Positions 31,066-40,224 of a stretch of 48,994 nucleotides of DNA are shown piece after piece. Source of the DNA: an uncultured Muribaculaceae bacterium (GTDB taxonomy: Bacteria > Bacteroidota > Bacteroidia > Bacteroidales > Muribaculaceae); NCBI GenBank assembly GCA_944321865.1, contig CALUMZ010000013.1, forward strand, positions 1 through 48,994, written 5' to 3'. A model generated the notes under the pieces. It was given only the letters and a program-made list of their open reading frames with translations, had not been told where the DNA came from and did not search any database. Numbering within the stretch: the first letter of the stretch is position 1; every line of letters begins with the position of its first letter. A program made the position numbers and the translations under genes.

Positions 31066-31950
31066 TTATTTCGATTTCAATTTGTTTTCAAAGTGCTTGC
31101 GTATGCCGTTGGCAAGCAGGTTCATCACAAGCACTATCATGATGAGCACGAATGCCGTGCCGTAGGCTATGGGCAGCTGTGCCTCTATGTCGGTGCCGCT
31201 GGTGGCGACCACATACAGGTGGTAGGGCAGTGCCATGCACTGGTCGAAGATGCTTTCGGGCAGGCGTGGCAGGAAGTAGGCCGCGCAAGTGAAAAGGATG
31301 GGTGCCGTTTCGCCCGAAACGCGGCCGAGCGACAGTATCAGGCCCGTAATTACCCGCGGCATCGCCATCGGCAGCAACACGTGCCAGATGGTTTGCGCCT
31401 TGGTGGCACCCAGTGCGAGGCTGCCTTCGCGGTAGCTGTTGGGTATATCCTTGAATGCCTCTTCGGTTGTACGTATTACTATGGGCAATGCGAGCAATCC
31501 CAGTGTGAACGAGCCGGCAAGAATGCTGTCGCCGAATCCGAGGTAGTTGACAAAGAATGCCATGCCAAACAAGCCGAATACTATTGACGGAATGCCTGCA
31601 AGGTTGTTGGTCATGGTGCGGATGAATGCCACTAATTTCCCTTTTGGGGCATATTCGTTCATGTATATGCCGCTCATCACTCCCACGGGAAATGCAAATA
31701 TCGCACTTCCTATCATCAGCCAGAAGGTACCCACAATTGCAGGCATGATGCCCCCTTTTGTCATTCCGTCGGTGGGCGGCTGGGTGAGGAAGTCCCAATT
31801 GATTACTCCGATTCCCTTGATGATGATGAACCCGAGTATCAGGAACAGTATGACGGCGACGCTGTAACTGAGCAGGCGGAATATGCCGAAAGCCACATTT
31901 TGTATGCCGTGCTTGCGGCGGTTGTATGAATGATTTGATTCTATAGCCAT
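31066..31950 (-). CDS. pstA: Phosphate ABC transporter permease PstA
   Basis: A 294-residue inner-membrane permease. Six membrane segments are seen: about 25-48, 70-98, 110-140, 145-165, 190-215 and 255-280. The coupling segment typical of PstA is EEAFKDIPNSYREGSLALGATKAQTIWHVLLP (about 165-196). With PstC it forms the phosphate channel. It lies 6 nt after pstC and 14 nt before pstB. Confidence 0.94.
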   Translation of the reverse strand: MAIESNHSYNRRKHGIQNVAFGIFRLLSYSVAVILFLILGFIIIKGIGVINWDFLTQPPTDGMTKGGIMPAIVGTFWLMIGSAIFAFPVGVMSGIYMNEYAPKGKLVAFIRTMTNNLAGIPSIVFGLFGMAFFVNYLGFGDSILAGSFTLGLLALPIVIRTTEEAFKDIPNSYREGSLALGATKAQTIWHVLLPMAMPRVITGLILSLGRVSGETAPILFTCAAYFLPRLPESIFDQCMALPYHLYVVATSGTDIEAQLPIAYGTAFVLIMIVLVMNLLANGIRKHFENKLKSK

Positions 31951-31956
31951 GGTGCT

Positions 31957-33150
31957 TTATCGTTTTAGACGGTTACGGGCAGAAACTACTTCTACGCATG
32001 AGTTGATGAACAGTGTGATGAAGAACAGTATGACGCCGAGCAGGAACAGCGACTGGTAGTGCGCGCCACCGGCGGGAGCTTCGCCCAGTTCGGCGGCAAT
32101 CGTTGCCGGAATGGTGCGCAGCGGTTCGAGAATGCTCGACGGCATCACGGCCGCATTGCCTGTGACCATCAGCACTGCCATTGTTTCGCCTATGGCACGG
32201 CCTATGCCAAGCACTACTCCCGAAGTTATACCCGATATGGAATAAGGTATGACTACTTTGTATATCGTTTGCCACTGTGTCGCACCAAGGGCAAGGCTTG
32301 CTTCGCGCATCGCGCGCGGACAGTTGCGCATGGCATCTTCGGCAACGGTGATTATGGTGGGTAACGCCATGATGGCAAGCACGATGCTGCCTGCAAGTCC
32401 CGATTCTCCCACCGGCAGGTTGAATGTGCGTTGCAGCATGGGGACTATCACGGCAAGTCCGAAGAAGCCGTATACTACCGACGGAATGCCGTTGAGCAGC
32501 TCTATTATGGGTTTCAGTATCTTGCTTACGCGCGGGTTGGCGACTTCGGCAAGGAATATCGAGACAGCAAGCCCGAACGGCAATGCAAACAAGATGGCGA
32601 AAAAGCTGACCCATAGTGTGCCGCTGATGAGCGGCAATATGCCGAAAATGGGCGAAGGGGTGGCTGTGGGGAACCATTCGGCACCCAGCAGCACATCTTT
32701 CACCGGAATGGTGTTGTCGTCGATGTAGTTTATATCCTTTTGCCCTTCGATCAACGATGCAGGGACAAAGGCCACTATGCCGGGACGGCTGTGTATCTGT
32801 TCGGCTATTTTCGCGCCGGCATATTGATACTCGTCGCCCAGTTCGGCCTCGGTATATAGCTTGTCGAGGTCTTCGAGGCGGAATACGTCGATGGGCATCT
32901 CCTTGCCGCCCACTTCTTTCCAATTAGTGATTTCCTCATCGAATATATCCTTGATTTCGAGTGCGCTCAAGTCTTTGACGTCGTTTTGCTTGTTGAGCGC
33001 GAGCACATACCCTTCTTCTATGACGGGTTGGCTGAACAAGCCTACGGCCTCGGCAAAAAGGAATGCTATAATCAGCACTATTACAATGCTGGTAACAAAG
33101 CCACTGACAGTGAAAATCCGTTTGGCTATGATGTCAATCCATTTTTTCAT
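31957..33150 (-). CDS. pstC: Phosphate ABC transporter permease PstC with PstS-like insert
   Basis: A 397-residue permease, about 80 residues longer than E. coli PstC (319). The extra length lies between the first membrane helix (about 15-40) and the second (about 170-195). Residues about 48-150 there read like the middle of a phosphate-binding protein: LSALEIKDIFDEEITNWKEVGG (61-82) matches LTREQLEAIFRGKITNWKEVGG of PstS in this operon, and SRPGIVAFVPASLIEG resembles its RGAIGYV segment. The rest is normal PstC, including the coupling loop AEDAMRNCPRAMREASLALGATQWQTIYKVVIP (about 270-300) and six helices. It follows pstS by 20 nt and precedes pstA by 6 nt. The insert may be a fixed docking or regulatory domain facing the periplasm. 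Confidence 0.92.
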   Translation of the reverse strand: MKKWIDIIAKRIFTVSGFVTSIVIVLIIAFLFAEAVGLFSQPVIEEGYVLALNKQNDVKDLSALEIKDIFDEEITNWKEVGGKEMPIDVFRLEDLDKLYTEAELGDEYQYAGAKIAEQIHSRPGIVAFVPASLIEGQKDINYIDDNTIPVKDVLLGAEWFPTATPSPIFGILPLISGTLWVSFFAILFALPFGLAVSIFLAEVANPRVSKILKPIIELLNGIPSVVYGFFGLAVIVPMLQRTFNLPVGESGLAGSIVLAIMALPTIITVAEDAMRNCPRAMREASLALGATQWQTIYKVVIPYSISGITSGVVLGIGRAIGETMAVLMVTGNAAVMPSSILEPLRTIPATIAAELGEAPAGGAHYQSLFLLGVILFFITLFINSCVEVVSARNRLKR

Positions 33151-33170
33151 AATCGTTCAGGATGTAATAT

Positions 33171-33986
33171 TTATCGTGGTATGAAACCTAATTTTAACGT
33201 TTCGGCTTGCCCGTCCTTCGATTCGATGTATCGAATGAATGGCATTACGGCAGTTTCATTGGCTTTGTCGTAATAATAGTAAAGGGGGCGCACCACGGGA
33301 TATTCCTTTTTTACGGCGCTTTCCACCGTTGGGAAAACGTAATTTTTCCCGCCGTCATACGACACTGCCAATGCCTTTATCATGGGGTTCAGGTAGGCGA
33401 GTCCCACATAGCCAATGGCTCCGCGCGTTTGGCTTACCGACTGTATGATGGCTCCCGTGGCGGGCATTGACAGCACGCCGCTCATGTAGTTCTTGTTGTG
33501 CAATACGCTTTCTTTGAAGAATTCGTAAGTCCCCGATGATGTCTCGCGCGAATAAACGATGATTTTGGCGTCTTCGCCGCCAACTTCTTTCCAATTGGTG
33601 ATTTTACCGCGGAATATGGCTTCAAGCTGTTCGCGTGTGAGTTGTTTGACGGGGTTACCGGGATTTACGATTACTGCCAGTGCATCGTAGGCCACAATCA
33701 CTTCACACGGTTCGTGTTTCGACTGTTTGAGTTTCATTTTTTCGCTAAACTTTATGCGACGCGATGCCATTGCAATGTCGGTGGTCCCGTCGAGCAGGGC
33801 CGAGATGCCAACTCCGCTGCCGCCTCCGGTGACGGTGATGGTGGCTTCGGGGTGATTGTTCATGTAGATTTCCGACAATGTCTGCGTGAGTGGTAGCACT
33901 GTGTCGCTTCCCTTGATGCGCTGTGCGTGGAGTGCGCATGGCATGCATAATAATAAAGCAACTAACGAGATGATTTGCTTATTCAT
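33171..33986 (-). CDS. pstS: Phosphate-binding periplasmic protein PstS
   Basis: A 271-residue secreted solute-binding protein. Residues 1-21 are a signal peptide (ALHAQ). The phosphate site is seen in IKGSDTVLPLTQ (about 24-35), TGGGSGVGISALLDGTTDIAMASR (about 53-76; the SG..G and D..ASR contacts), FRGKITNWKEVGG (125-137) and YSRETSSGTYEFF (about 145-157). The C-terminal ARGAIGYVGLAYL fits the family. There is no lipobox. First gene of the pst operon. Confidence 0.94.
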   Translation of the reverse strand: MNKQIISLVALLLCMPCALHAQRIKGSDTVLPLTQTLSEIYMNNHPEATITVTGGGSGVGISALLDGTTDIAMASRRIKFSEKMKLKQSKHEPCEVIVAYDALAVIVNPGNPVKQLTREQLEAIFRGKITNWKEVGGEDAKIIVYSRETSSGTYEFFKESVLHNKNYMSGVLSMPATGAIIQSVSQTRGAIGYVGLAYLNPMIKALAVSYDGGKNYVFPTVESAVKKEYPVVRPLYYYYDKANETAVMPFIRYIESKDGQAETLKLGFIPR

Positions 33987-34024
33987 ACAAATATGTCTTA
34001 ACTATTTACTTAAATATCGCACTG

Positions 34025-34032
34025 CAAAGTTA
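34025..34032 (-). promoter_or_regulatory. -7 box of the pst operon
   Basis: TAACTTTG on the minus strand, 38 nt before the pstS ATG. No TTTG lies 19-21 nt upstream, which would suit an activator-dependent promoter under phosphate control; that is inference. Confidence 0.45.
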
Positions 34033-34125
34033 CGGTGCGTATTTTGTTTGAATATAACAATTATGTAACATGTGCGAAACGATACTGTAAATTTGCGCCG
34101 TTTGTTCAATTACGGCCGGATTTGT

Positions 34126-34156
34126 TTTGTCCTGCACTTGTCTTGCACTATCTTTG
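34126..34156 (+). promoter_or_regulatory. Rpn-gene promoter, end of a family P repeat
   Basis: TTTG (34126-34129), 19 nt, TATCTTTG (34149-34156). The stretch from 34121 matches the end of family P units (TTTGTTTTGTCCTGC, then CTTGCACTATCTTTG); the front half of the repeat is missing. Confidence 0.7.
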
Positions 34157-34242
34157 CAATAAGATATTGAGGCAATAGATTGTGAATTGCGGTCGGATGC
34201 CGCAGGCATTGCATACATTATCAACAGGAAAGGACACGAATT

Positions 34243-35091
34243 ATGGGAACCGAAGGAATCAGAGACCGTTACATAAACCCGTATACCGACTTTGGGTTTA
34301 AGAAGTTGTTTGGCACGGCCATGAATAAGGAGTTGCTCATCAGTTTCTTGAATGCGTTGTTTGCGGGCAGGGAGGTTGTGAAAGACATAACCTATCTGAA
34401 CGTGGAGCACATGGGCGGCATTGAACTTGATCGCAAGGCCGTTTTCGACGTGTATTGCGAGAACGAGTTGGGCGAAAAGTTCCTTGTGGAGATGCAAAAG
34501 GGGGAACAGGAGTTTTTCAAGGACAGGAGCCTGTTTTATTCGACGTTTGCGATACGTGAGCAGGCTCGCCGTGGCAGTTGGAATTATGAGCTTAAAGCGG
34601 TGTATACGATAGGCGTGCTTAATTTTGTGTTCGACCGGGCAGACGACGGTCGGTACATCCATGAGGTGCGGCTTGTCGATATAGGCACCAACGAAGTATT
34701 CTACGACAAGTTGGCTTTCATATACCTTGAAATGCCCAAGTTCAACAAGACCGAGGCCGAGTTGGAGACGATGATGGACAAGTGGCTGTTTGTGCTGCGC
34801 AATCTGTCGTCGCTGTTTGAGCGGCCGGCCGCATTGCAGGAGCGCGTGTTCAGGAATCTTTTTGAGGCGGCCGAGATAGCGAAATTCGACCGTCGCGAGC
34901 GTTACGAGTATGAAGAAAGTTTGAAAAATTTTCGCGACATGTACAGTGTCATTGCCACGGCCGAAAAGAAAGGACGGGCAGAGGGTGAAAAAGCAAAGGC
35001 ACTTGAAATAGCCGCCAAAATGAAACAGGCAGGCATGTCGGCCGCCGAGATTTCAAAGATAACAGGGCTTGAAGAAGCCGAATTGCAATAA
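34243..35091 (+). CDS. Rpn-family PD-(D/E)XK nuclease/transposase-like protein
   Basis: A 282-residue protein of the Rpn (recombination-promoting nuclease, transposase_31-related) group, common in Bacteroidales. The N-terminal NPYTDFGFKKLFGT is the family opening. The nuclease core follows: AVFDVYCENELGEKFLVEMQKGE (about 67-89) contains the D-x(n)-ExQ form of the PD-(D/E)XK site (Asp in FDVY, Glu and Gln in VEMQK). The C-terminus is a helical tail ending in EKKGRAEGEKAKALEIAAKMKQAGMSAAEISKITGLEEAEL, typical of the group. Biochemically studied relatives are DNases; their role in cells (defence, toxin-like, or recombination) is debated. AGGAAAGGA lies shortly upstream of the ATG. Single gene with own promoter and terminator. 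Confidence 0.88.
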   Translation: MGTEGIRDRYINPYTDFGFKKLFGTAMNKELLISFLNALFAGREVVKDITYLNVEHMGGIELDRKAVFDVYCENELGEKFLVEMQKGEQEFFKDRSLFYSTFAIREQARRGSWNYELKAVYTIGVLNFVFDRADDGRYIHEVRLVDIGTNEVFYDKLAFIYLEMPKFNKTEAELETMMDKWLFVLRNLSSLFERPAALQERVFRNLFEAAEIAKFDRRERYEYEESLKNFRDMYSVIATAEKKGRAEGEKAKALEIAAKMKQAGMSAAEISKITGLEEAELQ

Positions 35092-35135
35092 CCCCAAATC
35101 GGCAAGAAACAAGCCGAGACAATGGTGAAATCAGG

Positions 35136-35190
35136 CATGGTGGCCGGGGAGAGGCGATATAGAGCCACCCCGGCCATCATGCGTTTTTTT
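35136..35190 (+). terminator. Terminator of the Rpn-family gene
   Basis: CATGGTGGCCGGGG (35136-35149) pairs with CCCCGGCCATCATG (35168-35181) with one mismatch, followed by CGTTTTTTT. Confidence 0.8.
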
Positions 35191-35239
35191 GGTGATTGTG
35201 AAATTGTTGTTTTTGCGGCATCGGTTAATAATATTATTT

Positions 35240-35270
35240 TTTGGTAATTGCCGATTTTGCAGTACATTTG
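35240..35270 (+). promoter_or_regulatory. Promoter of the methylmalonyl-CoA operon
   Basis: TTTG (35240-35243), 19 nt, TACATTTG (35263-35270); about 55 nt leader to the epimerase gene. Confidence 0.7.
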
Positions 35271-35330
35271 CAATAACTATGTCCTTACATGAACATAATA
35301 ATTTAATAACTCATTTAAATATATTTAATT

Positions 35331-35753
35331 ATGAACATTTCGCATATCGAACACGTAGGTATTGCCGTAACAAGCCTTGAAGAAGCCATACCTTTCTATG
35401 AGAACGTTTTGGGAGTAAAATGCTTCGCCATCGAAGAAGTTGCCGACCAAAAGGTTAAGACCGCTTTCTTTAAAGTGGGTCAGACTAAAATAGAGTTGCT
35501 TGAAGCTACTGCCGAAGACAGTGCCATAGCAAAGTACATCGCATCGAATGGTGGCCGTGGCGGTATACAGCACATTGCTTTTGCCGTAGAAGACGGAGTT
35601 GCCAACGCTCTTGCCGAAGCCGAGGGTAAAGGTGTTCGCCTTATCGACAAAGCGCCGCGCAAAGGTGCCGAAGGCCTCAATATCGCATTCTTGCACCCCA
35701 AGTCGACTTGCGGCGCACTGGTGGAACTTTGCGAAGATCCCAACAAGAAGTAA
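35331..35753 (+). CDS. mce: Methylmalonyl-CoA epimerase
   Basis: A 140-residue enzyme of the vicinal-oxygen-chelate fold that interconverts (R)- and (S)-methylmalonyl-CoA. Metal ligands are in order: His in HIEHVGIAV (about 5-8), Gln in GQTKIELLE, His in GGIQHIAFAV (about 83) and Glu in ALVELCE (about 134). Length is normal. It opens the operon that decarboxylates methylmalonyl-CoA to propionyl-CoA, the last part of the succinate-propionate pathway of Bacteroidetes. The next gene starts 51 nt later. Confidence 0.95.
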   Translation: MNISHIEHVGIAVTSLEEAIPFYENVLGVKCFAIEEVADQKVKTAFFKVGQTKIELLEATAEDSAIAKYIASNGGRGGIQHIAFAVEDGVANALAEAEGKGVRLIDKAPRKGAEGLNIAFLHPKSTCGALVELCEDPNKK

Positions 35754-35804
35754 TTTAAACACACACTCATTTACTCACATTTTTTATAAGATATAATATT
35801 AGAA

Positions 35805-37418
35805 ATGAGCACTCAACTTGAAAAAGTACAAGAGCTGATAAGGTTTCGCGAAGAAGCCCGCTTGGGTGGTGGTGAGAAAGCTATCCAAAAACAGCATGAC
35901 AAAGGTAAATATACTGCCCGTGAGCGTATCGCACAACTCGTAGATGAGGGCAGTTTTGAGGAACTTGACATGTTTGTGCGCCATCGTTGCACAAACTTCG
36001 GGCAAGAAAAGAAATCATATCCCGGCGACGGCGTGGTAACCGGTTACGGTACCATCGAAGGCCGCTTGGTATATGTGTTTGCTCAAGATTTCACTGTCTT
36101 CGGCGGTTCTCTGTCTGAGACAATGGCCCAGAAGATTTGCAAAATCATGGACATGGCAATGAAGATGGGGGCACCGGTAATCGGGCTTAACGACTCAGGT
36201 GGCGCTCGTATACAAGAGGGTATCAACGCCCTTGCCGGATATGCCGAAATCTTCCAACGCAACATCCTTGCTTCGGGCGTTGTGCCGCAAATCTCGGCAA
36301 TCCTTGGCCCATGTGCCGGTGGTGCAGTATATTCTCCTGCATTGACCGACTTTACCATCATGGCTAAAGGTATATCATATATGTTCCTTACCGGTCCGAA
36401 GGTTGTAAAAACCGTTACCGGAGAAGATGTTACCCAAGAAGCTCTCGGCGGTGCCGAAGTTCATGCTTCAAAGTCGGGTGTTGCACACTTCGCAGCCGAA
36501 GATGGAGAAGAGGCTATCAAGATTATCCGTAAGTTGATTAGCTTTATTCCGCAAAACAATCTTGAGGAAACTCCGCTGGTTACTTGCACCGACCCAATCG
36601 ACCGTCTTGAAGATTCTCTCAATGAGATTATTCCGGAACAGGCCAATGTGGCATACGACATGTATGAAGTGATAGGCGCAATCATCGACAATGGCGAGTT
36701 CCTTGAAGTATCGCGCGATTATGCCAAGAACATCATCATCGGTTTTGCCCGTTTCAACGGACAGTCGGTGGGTATCGTAGCCAACCAGCCTAAGTACCTT
36801 GCCGGTGTGCTGGATTGCAACGCTTCGCGCAAGGCAGCCCGCTTCGTTCGCTTCTGCGATGCTTTCAACATTCCTATCGTGTCGCTCGTCGACGTGCCGG
36901 GATTCTTGCCGGGTACGGGACAAGAGTATAATGCCGTGATTCTGCATGGTGCCAAGTTGCTTTACGCTTATGGTGAAGCCACTGTGCCCAAGGTGACAGT
37001 GACATTGCGCAAGAGCTATGGTGGTAGCCACATCGTGATGAGCTGTAAACAATTGCGCGGCGACATGAATTATGCATGGCCTACTGCCGAAATCGCCGTT
37101 ATGGGTGCTGCCGGTGCTGCCGAAGTGCTTTATGCCGGTGATGCCAAGAAAGCCAAAGAGGCCGCAAAGGCTGCCAAAGAAGCAGGCAAGCCTGAAGAAG
37201 CCGAAAAAATCATGGCCGACTTCAAGCAATATATCATTGACAAGGAAAAGGAATACAACGACTTGTTCTGCAATCCCTACAATGCCGCAAAATATGGTTA
37301 CATCGACGATGTAATAGAGCCGCGTAACACTCGCTTCCGCATTATTCGCGCTTTGCAACAGTTGCAGACCAAGAAGGTGGCAAATCCTGCCAAGAAGCAT
37401 GGCAATATTCCTTTGTAA
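35805..37418 (+). CDS. mmdA: Methylmalonyl-CoA decarboxylase alpha subunit (carboxyltransferase)
   Basis: A 537-residue acyl-CoA carboxyltransferase that moves the carboxyl group from (S)-methylmalonyl-CoA to biotin on the carrier subunit. Segments of the family are clear: [45 protein letters not shown] (about 126-149), [96 protein letters not shown]. An unusual Ala/Lys/Glu-rich stretch (about 447-468, [21 protein letters not shown]) makes it about 20 residues longer than most relatives. Given oadG, carrier and oadB neighbours it is the decarboxylase form, not a biosynthetic carboxylase. Confidence 0.93.
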   Translation: MSTQLEKVQELIRFREEARLGGGEKAIQKQHDKGKYTARERIAQLVDEGSFEELDMFVRHRCTNFGQEKKSYPGDGVVTGYGTIEGRLVYVFAQDFTVFGGSLSETMAQKICKIMDMAMKMGAPVIGLNDSGGARIQEGINALAGYAEIFQRNILASGVVPQISAILGPCAGGAVYSPALTDFTIMAKGISYMFLTGPKVVKTVTGEDVTQEALGGAEVHASKSGVAHFAAEDGEEAIKIIRKLISFIPQNNLEETPLVTCTDPIDRLEDSLNEIIPEQANVAYDMYEVIGAIIDNGEFLEVSRDYAKNIIIGFARFNGQSVGIVANQPKYLAGVLDCNASRKAARFVRFCDAFNIPIVSLVDVPGFLPGTGQEYNAVILHGAKLLYAYGEATVPKVTVTLRKSYGGSHIVMSCKQLRGDMNYAWPTAEIAVMGAAGAAEVLYAGDAKKAKEAAKAAKEAGKPEEAEKIMADFKQYIIDKEKEYNDLFCNPYNAAKYGYIDDVIEPRNTRFRIIRALQQLQTKKVANPAKKHGNIPL

Positions 37419-37447
37419 AAACTTCATACCTATATTCTTAACAAGCA

Positions 37448-38404
37448 ATGAAAATTAAAGGAATAGCATTATTATTGTTGCTGTGTTTCACCGTTTCGGC
37501 TGCCTCTTTTGCCCAAGGTCGCAGGGGGCTGCGCATAAATGAGGTGATGGTGAAGAACGACAGCAACTACGTCGATGACTACGGTTTGAGACATGGGTGG
37601 ATAGAGCTTTATAACTCTACTTACAATTACATGGAAATATCAACCGTTTTCCTCACCAACGACAAGTCGAATCCTCGTAAATATCCCGTACCGCGTGGTG
37701 ACGTGAAAACCGACATACCGGCCCGCCAGCATGTGGTGTTCTTTGCCGACAATGAACCCAACAAGGGTACATTCCACATTAGTTTCAGCCTCACTCCGGG
37801 TGTCGACAACTGGATAGGCCTTTATGATACCGATGGTACGACTTTGCTCGACGAGGTGGTGGTCCCGGCTTCGCTCGGCGACAATCAGACGTATGCACTG
37901 AAGCAAGACGGCGTTTCATCGCCCGATGGCAAGTTTGACCCTCAATATTGGGAGGTACGTGACGGCAGCGACGAGAAATATATCACTCCGAGCAGCAACA
38001 ACATCATTATCGACACTAACGAGAATATCGAAAAGTTCCGCGAACACGACAGCAGCGGTATAGTGATGACTATCGTGGCCATGCTCATTGTGTTTGCCGC
38101 ACTTATTTTGCTCAGCTTGTGCTTCTATCTGTTCGGCTACATCAATGCACGTTCGGCTCAGCGCAAGAAAGCTATTGCGCACCATGGCGAGGAGGTCGAC
38201 ATTGAAACTACGGCTAAGATGCGCCACGACTCCGGCGAAGAAATCGCCGCTATTTCGATGGCTCTTTATGAACATCTCAACACCCACGACCTTGAAGAGA
38301 CAATTCTCACCATCAACAAGGTTAAGCGTGCTTACTCGCCGTGGAGTTCAAAAATTTATACCCTTCGTCACACGCCACAGCATAATGTGCAACAGCGTCG
38401 TTAA
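37448..38404 (+). CDS. Lamin-tail/OadG fusion, decarboxylase gamma-type subunit
   Basis: A 318-residue membrane protein. Residues 1-22 are a signal peptide. Residues about 26-175 form a lamin-tail-type Ig domain (LRINEVMVKNDSNYVDDYGLRHGWIELYNSTYNYMEIS..). A single membrane helix follows (about 205-230, GIVMTIVAMLIVFAALILLSLCFYLFGYI), then a charged cytoplasmic tail with OadG-like features and a helix (about 270-305; EEIAAISMALYEHLNTHD). OadG subunits tie the carboxyltransferase to the membrane Na+ pump. The added periplasmic lamin-tail domain is known from Bacteroidetes versions. It sits between mmdA (29 nt) and the biotin carrier gene (37 nt), which supports the assignment. Confidence 0.82.
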   Translation: MKIKGIALLLLLCFTVSAASFAQGRRGLRINEVMVKNDSNYVDDYGLRHGWIELYNSTYNYMEISTVFLTNDKSNPRKYPVPRGDVKTDIPARQHVVFFADNEPNKGTFHISFSLTPGVDNWIGLYDTDGTTLLDEVVVPASLGDNQTYALKQDGVSSPDGKFDPQYWEVRDGSDEKYITPSSNNIIIDTNENIEKFREHDSSGIVMTIVAMLIVFAALILLSLCFYLFGYINARSAQRKKAIAHHGEEVDIETTAKMRHDSGEEIAAISMALYEHLNTHDLEETILTINKVKRAYSPWSSKIYTLRHTPQHNVQQRR

Positions 38405-38441
38405 TTGAAAACCCATAAAAACTTTAGACTCATTTACAGCA

Positions 38442-38870
38442 ATGAAAATTTATAAATACAAAATCAACGGAAACGATTATAAGGTTGCCGTTGGCGATAT
38501 TGAAAATAACATCGCACAAGTTGAAGTTAACGGCGTGCCCTACAAGGTGGAGCTTGAAGAGAAGAAAGCCCCGACAGTGAAATCGGTACGCCCTGTTGCC
38601 GCTCCACGCACCGAGTCGGGACAAAAAATCATTAGCAAGCCGGTGGTTAAGTCGACCGCGTCTACAATCAAGTCGCCGCTGCCGGGTGTTATCGTGGATA
38701 TAAAAGTGAAAGTTGGCGACACGCTCAAGAGCGATGATGTGGTAGTAATCCTCGAAGCCATGAAGATGGAAAACGACATCCACGCAGGCAAGAGCGGTGT
38801 TGTAAAAGCTATTAACGTAAACAAAGGCGACTCGGTGCTCGAGGGTACCGACCTCGTCGTAATAGAATAA
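38442..38870 (+). CDS. mmdC: Biotin carboxyl carrier subunit of methylmalonyl-CoA decarboxylase
   Basis: A 142-residue biotin carrier. Biotin would be attached to Lys108 in LEAMKMEND. The biotinyl domain covers about 72-142 (TIKSPLPGVIVDIKVKVGDTLKSDD .. GTDLVVIE). An N-terminal 40-residue part and a flexible Ala/Pro linker precede it. It carries CO2 from the MmdA subunit to the membrane beta subunit. It is 6 nt upstream of the beta-subunit gene. The gene name follows role and neighbours. Confidence 0.92.
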   Translation: MKIYKYKINGNDYKVAVGDIENNIAQVEVNGVPYKVELEEKKAPTVKSVRPVAAPRTESGQKIISKPVVKSTASTIKSPLPGVIVDIKVKVGDTLKSDDVVVILEAMKMENDIHAGKSGVVKAINVNKGDSVLEGTDLVVIE

Positions 38871-38876
38871 TTCCTT

Positions 38877-40034
38877 ATGGAACTGGATTTAGCGCAATTT
38901 TTGACCAGTAATTTCCAACAGTTTTGGGAATTTACAGGCTTCCACAATGTTACCTACGAGCACCTGATAATGATTTGCGTGGGCTTGTTCTTCATTTATC
39001 TTGCGATAAAGAAGGATTTTGAACCCATGTTGTTGGTTCCTATCGGGTTTGGTATACTTGTCGGAAACATCCCATTCCAAATGGGTAATGAAATAGGTAT
39101 ATATGAAGAGGGCTCGGTGCTCAACATCCTTTACAACGGTGTGCGGGCCGGATGGTATCCGCCGCTTATCTTCCTTGGCATCGGTGCCATGACCGACTTT
39201 TCTTCATTGCTTGCCAATCCTAAGTTGATGCTTGTGGGGGCGGCTGCCCAGTTTGGTATCTTTGGTGCCTACATGGTGGCATTGTTGCTCGGGTTCATGC
39301 CCGATCAGGCTGCCGCCATCGCCATCATCGGCGGTGCCGACGGCCCCACTGCAATCTTCCTTTCGTCGAAACTCGCCCCCAACTTGATGGGTGCCATCGC
39401 TGTGTCGGCTTATTCCTACATGGCTCTTGTGCCGGTGATACAGCCGCCAATCATGCGCCTGTTTACCACCAAGAAGGAGCGCCTCATTCGCATGAAGCCT
39501 GCACGCGCCGTGTCGCAAAACGAGAAGATACTCTTCCCGATTTTCGGCTTGTTGCTCACTTGCTTCTTCGTTCCTTCGGGTCTGCCGCTGCTCGGTATGC
39601 TCTTCTTCGGCAACCTGTTGCGTGAAAGCGGTGTTACCACGCGCCTCGCCAAGACTGCAAGCAATGCTCTCACCGACATCGTTACCATGCTGCTCGGCTT
39701 GACTGTGGGTGCTTCCACTCAGGCTTCGGAATTCTTGACAAAGGAGACGATACTCATCTTTGCCCTCGGTTTCATGGCATTCGTCATTGCATCGGCTTCG
39801 GGTGTGTTGTTCGTCAAGTTCTTCAACCTGTTCTTGGGCAAGGACAAGAAGATCAACCCGCTTATCGGTAATGCAGGCGTATCGGCAGTGCCTATGTCGG
39901 CACGTATTTCAAACAACATGGGCTTGAAGTACGACCCGTCTAACTACCTGCTCATGCACGCCATGGGTCCGAACGTGGCCGGAGTAATCGGCTCGGCAGT
40001 AGCTGCCGGTGTCCTCCTCGGCTTCCTCGGCTGA
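38877..40034 (+). CDS. mmdB: Na+-translocating decarboxylase beta subunit
   Basis: A 385-residue integral membrane protein of the OadB/GcdB/MmdB family that releases CO2 from carboxybiotin and pumps Na+ outward. Family blocks are clear: [35 protein letters not shown] (about 84-118, with the coupling Asp in MTDFS), [46 protein letters not shown] (about 140-185, with GGADGPT), and [15 protein letters not shown] .. [23 protein letters not shown]. Last gene of the operon, followed by a strong terminator. Confidence 0.95.
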   Translation: MELDLAQFLTSNFQQFWEFTGFHNVTYEHLIMICVGLFFIYLAIKKDFEPMLLVPIGFGILVGNIPFQMGNEIGIYEEGSVLNILYNGVRAGWYPPLIFLGIGAMTDFSSLLANPKLMLVGAAAQFGIFGAYMVALLLGFMPDQAAAIAIIGGADGPTAIFLSSKLAPNLMGAIAVSAYSYMALVPVIQPPIMRLFTTKKERLIRMKPARAVSQNEKILFPIFGLLLTCFFVPSGLPLLGMLFFGNLLRESGVTTRLAKTASNALTDIVTMLLGLTVGASTQASEFLTKETILIFALGFMAFVIASASGVLFVKFFNLFLGKDKKINPLIGNAGVSAVPMSARISNNMGLKYDPSNYLLMHAMGPNVAGVIGSAVAAGVLLGFLG

Positions 40035-40057
40035 TACCAGACGATACTATTTATAAA

Positions 40058-40098
40058 CAGCGCACCACCATTGTTTATCGGTGGTGCGCTGTCGTTTT
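40058..40098 (+). terminator. Terminator of the methylmalonyl-CoA operon
   Basis: CAGCGCACCACC (40058-40069) pairs perfectly with GGTGGTGCGCTG (40080-40091), followed by TCGTTTT. Confidence 0.85.
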
Positions 40099-40224
40099 AT
40101 ATAAGTCGGCTCGTTTGGAAGTAAATTGTTACCCCCCCCATAAAAGATGCAATAGAATGTTAACATGGTAGGTTGAGCGGTGGATTATAAATATCTTAGC
40201 AAATAGTAATCTGGAAAAATTGTT

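Noticed and set aside
34243..35091. Rpn-family gene as an active insertion sequence
   Set aside because: No terminal inverted repeats or target duplications frame the gene; it has its own promoter and terminator and looks like a resident gene.
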